64,000 nt of DNA from Allohahella sp002354735 (GTDB lineage: Bacteria; Pseudomonadota; Gammaproteobacteria; Pseudomonadales; Oleiphilaceae), in assembly GCF_047946665.1 (NCBI RefSeq), contig NZ_CP172312.1, forward strand, positions 1,240,001-1,304,000, given 5' to 3'. Numbering within the stretch: the first letter of the stretch is position 1; every line of letters begins with the position of its first letter. The translations under genes were made by a program, and so were the position numbers. Shown here piece after piece: positions 1 through 6,909 of this stretch. The notes under the pieces were generated by a model. It saw only the letters and a list, made by a program, of their open reading frames with translations. It had not been told where the DNA came from and did no database searches.

Positions 1-2
1 AG

Positions 3-311
3 GTGCTCATCAAGAGTGCTGAGGTCATAGCGCAGCTGGAGAGCACCCGGGAAGCGACAGAATTTCTGCAGAGCAAGCTGGATGAATTTCCAAGTCTGAC
101 CGGTCTCAAGGTGCTGATCGAGCTTCTGATTCCAGTGGCGGATCCAGAGCCGAAGCGCTGGATAAGGGTGGTCAAAGGTGTGATGGAGAACATCATTCAT
201 CAAGAGCCTACTTACCGCTGCGAAAACTGTGGCTTCGCCGGCCATACCCTGCACTGGCAGTGCCCAAGCTGTCGCCAGTGGGCGGCAGTCAAACCCTTGC
301 TCTGGACCTGA
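3..311 (+). CDS. lapB: Lipopolysaccharide assembly protein B, C-terminal part
   Basis: Only the last 102 codons are in the window; the gene begins upstream, so the GTG at position 3 is not its start. The tail carries a rubredoxin-like metal site with two CxxC pairs (CENC and CPSC, about 14 residues apart), which is the hallmark of LapB/YciM. In Enterobacteria LapB is an inner-membrane-anchored TPR protein that works with FtsH to control LpxC turnover and so the rate of lipopolysaccharide synthesis. The next gene is pyrF, 40 bases on, which is the same order as in E. coli. Confident assignment from the zinc-ribbon tail plus synteny. Confidence 0.85.
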   Translation: MLIKSAEVIAQLESTREATEFLQSKLDEFPSLTGLKVLIELLIPVADPEPKRWIRVVKGVMENIIHQEPTYRCENCGFAGHTLHWQCPSCRQWAAVKPLLWT

Positions 312-351
312 GTCCAGCCAGGCTTAACACCGTTAAAAGGAATCCCGCGAG

Positions 352-1089
352 ATGAGTCTTGCCCGTAGCAGTAACGAACCCAGGATCATTGTCGCTCTCG
401 ACACGCCGCACGAAGATCTTGTCACCAGTCTTGCCAGACAGCTTGACCCCACGTTATGCCGTCTGAAGATTGGCAAGGAACTATTCACTGCGTGCGGACC
501 TGCGCTGATTGGACAGTTGCGTCAGCGTGGCTTCGACATCTTCCTGGATTTGAAGTTCCATGATATCCCCAATACCTGTGCGGCTGCAGTTCGTGAGGCG
601 GCTCGTCTGGGCGTCTGGATGGTGAATGTGCATGCATCCGGTGGTAGTGAAATGATGCGCGCCAGCCGTCAGGCCCTTGCCGAGTTCGAGCATCCGCCGC
701 TGCTGATTGCCGTCACTGTGTTGACCAGTTTCAGTGAAGATGCCTTTGCCGAGCTCGGCTATGGGCGTTCGATTGGGGAAGTCACCACGCATCTGGCCGG
801 GCTGGCAATGGCGGCAGACATGGATGGCGTGGTCTGTTCGGTACATGAGGTGCCGCAGCTTAAAGCGGCTTTTGGTCAGCGCTGTATCACCGTCACGCCA
901 GGGATCCGCCCGACAGCTGTGCCAGGCCAGGTCTCATCTGCGCCTGATGACCAGAAGCGTACGGCAAGCCCTGAACAGGCACGTGCGGCAGGCAGCGACT
1001 ACCTTGTCATCGGCCGGCCAATTACGCAGGCGCGCGATCCTGGCGCAGTTCTGCGTGCGATCAGTGAGAGTTTGCCGACCCCCGCCTGA
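352..1089 (+). CDS. pyrF: Orotidine 5'-phosphate decarboxylase
   Basis: Converts OMP to UMP, the last step of de novo pyrimidine synthesis, in the cytoplasm. The 245-residue length fits the bacterial single-domain TIM-barrel enzyme. The N-terminal IVALDTP strand, the catalytic segment FLDLKFHDIPNT (Lys and Asp of the D-x-K-x-x-D charge network) and the late phosphate-binding VTPGIRP and VIGRPI motifs are all present. It follows lapB in the common gammaproteobacterial order. The start has a purine-rich stretch (aaaagga) at about 15 bases upstream. Confidence 0.95.
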   Translation: MSLARSSNEPRIIVALDTPHEDLVTSLARQLDPTLCRLKIGKELFTACGPALIGQLRQRGFDIFLDLKFHDIPNTCAAAVREAARLGVWMVNVHASGGSEMMRASRQALAEFEHPPLLIAVTVLTSFSEDAFAELGYGRSIGEVTTHLAGLAMAADMDGVVCSVHEVPQLKAAFGQRCITVTPGIRPTAVPGQVSSAPDDQKRTASPEQARAAGSDYLVIGRPITQARDPGAVLRAISESLPTPA

Positions 1090-1177
1090 AATGGCGCATG
1101 TTCAGGCTGCCTGAAGCTTGCTTCGATGCGGTCTGGGTTCTAAGCTAGCGGGCTGTTCAAATCAGAAGACGAGCGCC

Positions 1178-2899
1178 ATGACCAGTAAGACCCGCAGCCA
1201 GGACAAACCCTCCACAGAAAATCGCCGCCACTCATCATCGATAGTCGATGGCGTTTCGCGTGCCGCCAGTCGCGCCATGCTGCGACCGGTTGGCTTCAGC
1301 GATGAAGACTTCAGCAAGCCAGTCGTGGGCATTGCATCGACCTGGAGCATGGTGACGCCCTGTAACATGCATATCAACAAGCTCGCCGAGTACGCGGGCG
1401 AGGGTGCTGATCAGGCCGGCGGCAAGAGCGTCATCTTCAATACCATCACGATTTCCGATGGTATCTCGATGGGCACTGAAGGCATGAAATATAGCCTTGT
1501 ATCGCGCGAAGTTATTGCCGACTCGATCGAAACCGTCATTGCCTGCCAGGGCTACGACGGCCTCGTGACCATTGGTGGCTGCGACAAGAACATGCCGGGC
1601 TGCCTCATGGCCATGGCACGGCTCAACAGACCCTCCGTATTCGTCTACGGCGGCACTATCATGCCTGGCGTCCACAACGGCAAGAACATCGATGTCGTGT
1701 CAGTGTTCGAAGCGGTCGGCGCGTTCAGCTCAAACCGCATCGATGCACAAGAGCTGCATGAGATCGAGTCCAAAGCGATTCCGGGACCTGGCTCGTGTGG
1801 CGGCATGTATACCGCGAACTCCATGGCCTCAGCCATCGAAGCCATGGGCATGAGTCTGCCGAACAGCTCTGCCCAGGCGGCTATCTCCTCCGAGAAGACC
1901 GAAGACTGTCGCAAGGCTGGCGAAGCGGTTGTGCAGTTGATCAAGAAGCAGATCACGCCAAAAGACATCATGACCAAGAAAGCCTTCGAAAACGCAATCA
2001 CGGTGACGATAGCGCTTGGTGGCTCCACCAACGTCGTCTTGCACCTCCTCGCCATGGCACACTCGATTGGCGTCAAACTGACCCTGAAGGATTTCAGCAG
2101 AATCGGCAAGAAGGTGCCTGTAGTGGCTGATCTCAGGCCAAGCGGCGCTTACATGATGTCGGACCTCATCGAGATTGGCGGCATCCAGCCACTGATGAAG
2201 CGTTTACTCAAGGCGGGCCTGCTGCACGGTGATTGTCTTACGGTAACCGGCAAGACACTTGCGGAGAACCTCAAGAACGTCAAGGACTACCCGAAGGGTC
2301 AGAAGATCGTATACAGCCTGGAAAAACCGATCAAGAAAGATAGCCACCTCGTCATGCTCGATGGCTCACTTGCCCCTGAAGGTGCGGTTGCGAAGATTTC
2401 CGGCAAGGAAGGCCTGCGCTTCTCGGGCAAGGCAAGGGTGTTCGATTCTGGCGAGAAGGCGCTGAAAGGCATCCTCGACGGCAAGGTGAAGAAGGGCGAG
2501 GTCATCGTCATACGCTATGAAGGTCCTAAAGGCGGTCCTGGTATGCAGGAGATGCTCAGTCATACTGGTGCCATCATGGGGCAGGGGCTTGGCAACGACG
2601 TGGCCCTGATTACCGATGGCCGCTTCTCAGGTGGCACTCATGGTTTCGTGGTTGGCCATATCTCGCCAGAAGCTTATGTTGGCGGACCCATTGCCCTTGT
2701 ACAGAACGGCGACATCATCACAATCGATGCCGAAGCGCACTCGCTCGATGTAGACGTGAGTGAGGCCGAGATGCAATCCCGCAAACTGGCGTGGCGGAAG
2801 CCGAAGCCGAAGTACACGCGTGGTGTGCTGGCTAAATTTGCCAATACGGTATCGTCGGCTTCAGAAGGCGCCATTACCGACAAGGATCTGGATCTCTGA
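1178..2899 (+). CDS. ilvD: Dihydroxy-acid dehydratase
   Basis: Dehydrates 2,3-dihydroxy acids to 2-oxo acids in valine, leucine and isoleucine synthesis; an Fe-S enzyme of the IlvD/Edd family. The protein shows GGCDKNMPGC and GPGSCGGMYTANSM, which hold the cluster cysteines, and the C-terminal LITDGRFSGGTHG motif. I chose the ATG at 1178 (about 573 residues) over an in-frame ATG at 1118, because the extra 20 residues are Cys-rich and unlike the family; no strong ribosome site marks either. It sits alone between pyrF and a DUF423 gene rather than with other ilv genes. Confidence 0.93.
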   Translation: MTSKTRSQDKPSTENRRHSSSIVDGVSRAASRAMLRPVGFSDEDFSKPVVGIASTWSMVTPCNMHINKLAEYAGEGADQAGGKSVIFNTITISDGISMGTEGMKYSLVSREVIADSIETVIACQGYDGLVTIGGCDKNMPGCLMAMARLNRPSVFVYGGTIMPGVHNGKNIDVVSVFEAVGAFSSNRIDAQELHEIESKAIPGPGSCGGMYTANSMASAIEAMGMSLPNSSAQAAISSEKTEDCRKAGEAVVQLIKKQITPKDIMTKKAFENAITVTIALGGSTNVVLHLLAMAHSIGVKLTLKDFSRIGKKVPVVADLRPSGAYMMSDLIEIGGIQPLMKRLLKAGLLHGDCLTVTGKTLAENLKNVKDYPKGQKIVYSLEKPIKKDSHLVMLDGSLAPEGAVAKISGKEGLRFSGKARVFDSGEKALKGILDGKVKKGEVIVIRYEGPKGGPGMQEMLSHTGAIMGQGLGNDVALITDGRFSGGTHGFVVGHISPEAYVGGPIALVQNGDIITIDAEAHSLDVDVSEAEMQSRKLAWRKPKPKYTRGVLAKFANTVSSASEGAITDKDLDL

Positions 2900-2904
2900 A
2901 GCCC

Positions 2905-3300
2905 ATGCTGACACTTGTCATTGCAGCCTTGTTCGGCTGCACCGCCATTGCAATGGGAGCCTACGCCGAGCATGGTCTTCGTGTGAGAATAGATGAGGAG
3001 GCCTTTCGTTCGGTCATGACGGCTGTGCGCTACCATCAGGTTCACGCCGTGACGCTACTGGCGCTTGCTCTAGCGATGCTCACGCCGCTGAACCCGACGC
3101 TTGTATTCAGGCTCGGTCTGTCCGCAGGGCTATTCGTATTGGGAACGCTGATGTTTTCAGGGAGTATCTACGCGGCCTTCATCATGGACTCGAAGCCCCT
3201 GTTGAAGATAACGCCGGCTGGCGGAATGTGTCTGATGGTGGCCTGGCTGAGCCTGATCTGGGCTGCCTTGGCCACAGGGCCTCAAACCATTTCTGAATAA
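2905..3300 (+). CDS. DUF423 small inner-membrane protein
   Basis: A 131-residue, very hydrophobic protein with about four membrane segments. The opening (A-L-F-G-C-T-A-I-A-M-G-A-Y-A-E-H-G-L) and the middle Y-H-Q-V-H-A motif match the DUF423 family (E. coli YgdD type), whose members run 120-130 residues. No biochemical role is established for the family. It starts only 5 bases after the ilvD stop, so it is probably cotranscribed with ilvD. The next gene converges on it, with a hairpin between them. Confidence 0.8.
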   Translation: MLTLVIAALFGCTAIAMGAYAEHGLRVRIDEEAFRSVMTAVRYHQVHAVTLLALALAMLTPLNPTLVFRLGLSAGLFVLGTLMFSGSIYAAFIMDSKPLLKITPAGGMCLMVAWLSLIWAALATGPQTISE

Positions 3301-3305
3301 GGCAG

Positions 3306-3335
3306 AAAAATGGGCGCCGCTCAGGCGCTCATTTG
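3306..3335 (-). terminator. Hairpin terminator at the end of bfd
   Basis: A 10-base-pair stem (3309-3318 with 3324-3333, one G:U-type mismatch) has the bfd stop codon in its loop. On the minus strand it is followed by a run of five T, so it should end bfd transcription. The plus-strand T run is only three bases, so it is a weaker stop for the convergent DUF423 gene. Confidence 0.7.
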
Positions 3336-3566
3336 CATGGTATTCGCCTGAGCAGGCAGCTGTATCGGCTCTGAACTCATGAGGTCATAGGCGAGATCAA
3401 GATTCCTGATGGACTGCTGCATCACTTCCTGTGCCGCCTCAACGCAACTTGCACAGGTCTTGCCCAGTTGAAAGGTTTCTACGATGTCCTTCATCCGTCT
3501 GCTGCCGTCCATGACAGCTGCTTCAATCATCCTGTCGGTCACACCTGCGCAAAGGCAAACGTACAT
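3321..3566 (-). CDS. bfd: Bacterioferritin-associated ferredoxin
   Basis: A [2Fe-2S] protein of the BFD-like family that in Pseudomonas and E. coli reduces the core iron of bacterioferritin so that it can be released. The four cluster cysteines are visible as YVCLCAG near the start and GKTCASCV about 30 residues later. I start it at 3566 (MYVCLC...), where a GGAG lies 8 bases upstream on the minus strand; a longer frame from 3590 has no such site. At 81 residues it has a short extra tail compared with the 64-residue E. coli protein. It lies just downstream of two bacterioferritin genes but has its own Fur-like box, which suggests separate induction under iron starvation. Confidence 0.92.
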   Translation of the reverse strand: MYVCLCAGVTDRMIEAAVMDGSRRMKDIVETFQLGKTCASCVEAAQEVMQQSIRNLDLAYDLMSSEPIQLPAQANTMQMSA

Positions 3567-3600
3567 AACTGATCTCCTCAAGCCATGCACGTAATTTAGT

Positions 3601-3619
3601 GATAATGAGAATTGTTGTC
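3601..3619. promoter_or_regulatory. Fur box upstream of bfd
   Basis: The 19 bases gataatgagaattgttgtc agree with the classic Fur consensus GATAATGATAATCATTATC at 15 of 19 positions. The site lies 35 bases upstream of the bfd start and downstream of the bacterioferritin stop. This is the expected place for iron-dependent repression of bfd, and such control is known in E. coli and Pseudomonas. Confidence 0.75.
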
Positions 3620-3632
3620 AATTCCCTTATTG

Positions 3633-4112
3633 TTAAGCTTGCCCGCCCATTTGTGATTGCATGTAATTTTCCACGCCGAGCAGCTTGATGAGACCGAGCT
3701 GACGCTCGAGAAAGTAAGCGTGATCCATCTCTGTGTCGTCGAGCAGCACCCCCAGCATCCGTCGCGTCTCGAAGTCCTTCTCGCTTTCACACAGCGCCAT
3801 CGTGTCTCGGAGCAGGTCGGCCACCCGGTATTCAACAGTGAGGTCGTTCTGCAGCATTTCCTCTACGGTACTACCCACCAGCAGCTTGTCACGCGTGACG
3901 AGGTCGGGCTGTCCTTCGAGGAACAGAATTCGCTGAATCAGCTGGGTAGCATGCAGCTTCTCATGAGCCGATTCGTGTGAACTGTTCGCATGGAGTTTGT
4001 GCAGCCCCATGTCCAGGTAAAGCTCGGCGTGAATGAAATACTGATCGATGGCACTGAGTTCGTTGGCCAGTAGTCTGTTGAGTGCAGATATGATCTTTGC
4101 ATTGCCTTTCAT
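3633..4112 (-). CDS. bfr: Bacterioferritin, ferroxidase-type subunit (no heme ligand)
   Basis: A 159-residue four-helix ferritin of the Bfr family, storing iron as a ferric core. All six ferroxidase ligands can be aligned with E. coli Bfr: E18, E51, H54, E94, E128 and H131 (E127/H130 in E. coli). The heme-binding Met52 is replaced by Lys52, so this subunit should not bind heme on its own. It follows the second bfr gene by 18 bases, with GAGGAA as ribosome site, and the two very probably form one operon. The substitutions are complementary to those in the neighbouring subunit, which points to a mixed shell. Confidence 0.9.
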   Translation of the reverse strand: MKGNAKIISALNRLLANELSAIDQYFIHAELYLDMGLHKLHANSSHESAHEKLHATQLIQRILFLEGQPDLVTRDKLLVGSTVEEMLQNDLTVEYRVADLLRDTMALCESEKDFETRRMLGVLLDDTEMDHAYFLERQLGLIKLLGVENYMQSQMGGQA

Positions 4113-4130
4113 GTTCGGGGGTTCCTCGAC

Positions 4131-4604
4131 TCAGTCCGACGAAATCTGTGATTGGAGATAGCGTTGGACGCCAATGCTGCCGATCAGCGAAAGCTGAGTC
4201 TCGATCCATTCGATGTGCTCCTCCTCGTAGTGCAGAATGCCCTCGAGCAGGTCACGGCTCACAAAGTCGCGCTGGACTTCGCAGAGGCTGATGCCATCCC
4301 GCAAAAGCGGCAGCTGGGCTACGGCAAAGCCGAGATCGGCACGCAGCATCTCCTCGGGATGTTCACCGATGCTGAGCTTGCCTAGCTTCTGAAGGTTTGG
4401 CAGACCCTGAAGAAAGAGGATGCGCTCGATCAGCCGATCAGCCTGTTTCATGTCCTCGATCGACTTGCTATAACTTTTGCCGTTCAGCGCCTCCAGGCCG
4501 AGGTGACGGAACATCCTGGCATGAAGGAAGTACTGATTTATGGAGGTAAGCTCATAGGTCAGTATGCCATTGAGGCTCTGGATCAGTTTGGGATCGCCTT
4601 GCAT
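4131..4604 (-). CDS. bfr: Bacterioferritin, heme-type subunit (ferroxidase site degraded)
   Basis: A 157-residue bacterioferritin. Met52, the heme ligand of E. coli Bfr, is kept, but three of six ferroxidase ligands are changed: E51 to D51, H54 to Q54 and E94 to A94; E18, E127 and H130 remain. It therefore probably contributes heme and shell, not iron oxidation. I start at 4604 (MQGDPK...) with an AGGAG on the minus strand 12 bases upstream; the open frame continues upstream to 4814 but the extra 70 residues do not look like ferritin. First gene of the bfr-bfr pair; paired subunits of this kind are known in Neisseria and Magnetospirillum. Confidence 0.9.
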   Translation of the reverse strand: MQGDPKLIQSLNGILTYELTSINQYFLHARMFRHLGLEALNGKSYSKSIEDMKQADRLIERILFLQGLPNLQKLGKLSIGEHPEEMLRADLGFAVAQLPLLRDGISLCEVQRDFVSRDLLEGILHYEEEHIEWIETQLSLIGSIGVQRYLQSQISSD

Positions 4605-4885
4605 CGTTCGTATTTTCTCCTGTCGGGTGCTTTTCCGCCAGTTGGGGGTCTTCTTCCGCCCACGGCTTGTCTGCGTGCCCACAGTGTAAGCGCGGACGGT
4701 GCCCTGTGACCATAGCCCGCTCGGCATTGCCGGACCAAGCCTCGAAGCATGATGTGCTGGCATGGTTGTCGCATATATACTGTGAGTCGCTGCGATCTGC
4801 GGGAGTGGGGGCAACGTAAGACAGTCAGCTGAGCCGAAAGCAGGTTTAGACGGAATAAGATCAAGCCATCCTACAAGGACTCGAG

Positions 4886-6589
4886 ATGCACCAGGGTTTG
4901 TTGAAAAAAGTGGTACTGCCCCTCATGAGTTCGGCCGCCTTCGGGCTGGTCGTGTATACCTCCATACATCATTTGCCGGGCGTGCGTGCAGCTGATCAGG
5001 CGGCCGTGCCCGGCGAGCAGGCTTCCAGGCCGTCTGAGGCGGCAGCGCCGCGCCTGCCCGCTGCGTCAGATACCAGTGGCCGTACAGAAGGACGAGCTGC
5101 CTACGCCACCGACCCGCTATTTGCCAAGGTCATCGAAAAGGCAGAGAAAGCTGCTGATTCGGCCTACAAGGCCCCTGCTGAAATTCCAGCTTTCATGCAG
5201 GATCTCGCTTATCAGGATTATCAGAACATCCGCTTCAATCCTGACAAGAGCTTGTGGAAAGACCGCAATCTGCCGTTCCAGATGATGTTCATTCCGCCAG
5301 GGCTGTTCTACCAGCACAGTGTCAAGATCAACATTGTTGAAAACGGGCAGCAGAAGCCGCTGTCTTTCCAGCGAGAATGGTTCAGTTTCAGTGATCCAGA
5401 GCTCGAGAAAAAAGTGCCGCACGACCTCGGCTATGCCGGTTTCAAGCTGACGCATCCCATCAACAGGTCCGATATTCAGGATCAGTTCATGGTCTTTGCG
5501 GGGGCGAGCTACTTCAGAGCGGTTGCTGCCGGTAATGCCTGGGGAATCTCCGCCAGAGGCATTGCAGTGAATACCGGACTGCCGAGAGGCGAGGAATTCC
5601 CGTCGTTCACCGAGTACTGGATGGAGCCACCAGCGGCGGACGCCAAATCCATGACCGTATACGCTTTGCTGGACGGTCCAAGCATCTCTGGCGCCTACAA
5701 GTTCGTGATCACACCCGGTGAGCGCACGGTGATCAAGGTGCAGAATGTGCTGTTTCCTCGCAAGGACATCGAATTACTGGGCGTCGCGCCGCTCACGAGC
5801 ATGTACTTCTACGGTGAAAACATGACTCGACCGACTGGTGAGTGGCGTCCTGAGGTCCATGATTCGGACGGGCTGCTTATTCAGGACAGATTGAGCGGCG
5901 AATGGCTCTGGCGTCCGCTGCTGAATCCGCAGACACTCGAGATGGACTACTTCAAAACCGACAACATTGGTGCTTTCGGCCTGATTCAGCGCGCCGATGA
6001 CTTCGATGAGTTTCGCGATATGGAAGCTCATTACGAGAAGCGTCCGAGCATGATGGTTCGGCCAGTCGAAGGTTGGGGCAAAGGCTCGATCGTGCTGACT
6101 CAACTCCCGACCGACAATGAGACCAATGACAACATCGTCGCCTTCTGGAAGCCCGGTCAGCTCGTCAAGGCTGGCTCCGAGTTCAGCTTCGCATACGACG
6201 TTATCGTTGGATCCAACGATATCGAAGATATTGATACCGGAAAGGCCCGCCATACCTTTGTCGGCGACGGCAACAGGATCGGTGGTGGTGATACCAAGGG
6301 TGCCTATCGTTTCATCGTGGATTTTGAAGGCGGGGCGCTCTCCGAACTGGGGTCTGATGCGAAGGTCCTCAGTCAGGTTTCGGCGTTCAATGGTGCGGAG
6401 CTCATCGAGCATTATGTTCAGTACAACCCCACCACCAAGCAGTGGCGCCTGTCGATCCTTGCCAAACCCGCGGCCAATCAGTCGCTCAATCTGAGGGCCT
6501 ATCTGAAGCGAGAGGATGATAACGCGGCATTGACCGAAACATGGACCTATCGGCTGCCGTGGAATAACACCATTCTCGACAACAAATGA
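4886..6589 (+). CDS. opgG: Periplasmic glucan biosynthesis protein OpgG
   Basis: The 567-residue protein matches the MdoG/OpgG family, which acts in the periplasm on the beta-1,2-glucan backbone made by OpgH to produce osmoregulated periplasmic glucans. A basic, hydrophobic N-terminus (about residues 1-36, ending VRAAD) looks like a signal peptide, followed by an Ala/Pro-rich linker before the beta-sandwich domain that begins with FAKVIEKAEKAA. Family stretches include YQDYQNIRFNPDKSLW, SYFRAVAAGNAWGISARG and the late TYRLPW. An AAGGA lies 9-13 bases before the ATG. It overlaps the next gene by four bases. Confidence 0.93.
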   Translation: MHQGLLKKVVLPLMSSAAFGLVVYTSIHHLPGVRAADQAAVPGEQASRPSEAAAPRLPAASDTSGRTEGRAAYATDPLFAKVIEKAEKAADSAYKAPAEIPAFMQDLAYQDYQNIRFNPDKSLWKDRNLPFQMMFIPPGLFYQHSVKINIVENGQQKPLSFQREWFSFSDPELEKKVPHDLGYAGFKLTHPINRSDIQDQFMVFAGASYFRAVAAGNAWGISARGIAVNTGLPRGEEFPSFTEYWMEPPAADAKSMTVYALLDGPSISGAYKFVITPGERTVIKVQNVLFPRKDIELLGVAPLTSMYFYGENMTRPTGEWRPEVHDSDGLLIQDRLSGEWLWRPLLNPQTLEMDYFKTDNIGAFGLIQRADDFDEFRDMEAHYEKRPSMMVRPVEGWGKGSIVLTQLPTDNETNDNIVAFWKPGQLVKAGSEFSFAYDVIVGSNDIEDIDTGKARHTFVGDGNRIGGGDTKGAYRFIVDFEGGALSELGSDAKVLSQVSAFNGAELIEHYVQYNPTTKQWRLSILAKPAANQSLNLRAYLKREDDNAALTETWTYRLPWNNTILDNK

Positions 6590-6909
6590 ACTCTGCAGCG
6601 CTCAACCTTGGTCAGAACGGCGCTGAGCAGTCGAGTGATGAGCGTCGGGGTCACCATCCCGTATCGCTCGAAATCAGCGAGTATGCGCTCAGCGTTGCTA
6701 TTTCCTATCTCAAGTCACGGCGAGTGGATTTCAATCTGGAGCTGCGGCAGGCGGTGCTCTCGATTGTTTCGGACTGTTTGAAAGCTGAATCCAGTAGCGA
6801 AATGATGAGCACATTGATCGACGAGCTTGACCGGCGCTTCAGCCATCAACTGCCACCGGCAGCCGAGGCGATGCCGCCGCTCAACAGGGGTAGTATCGGT
6901 TATGACTGA
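6586..6909 (+). CDS. Unrecognised 107-residue protein between opgG and opgH
   Basis: Not a family I recognise. The ATG overlaps the opgG stop (ATGA) and its own end overlaps the opgH start by 8 bases, so three genes are translationally coupled. The protein is soluble, with no signal peptide or membrane segment, and the middle (about residues 28-85) is predicted-helical in appearance, flanked by a polar N-terminus and a Pro-rich C-terminus. In E. coli opgG and opgH are adjacent with no gene between. Context suggests a regulator or accessory of glucan synthesis, but that is inference only. Confidence 0.75.
   Translation: MNSAALNLGQNGAEQSSDERRGHHPVSLEISEYALSVAISYLKSRRVDFNLELRQAVLSIVSDCLKAESSSEMMSTLIDELDRRFSHQLPPAAEAMPPLNRGSIGYD

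Noticed and set aside
5774..6412. Minus-strand open frame in opgG
   Set aside because: Shadow of a well-conserved coding region on the plus strand.
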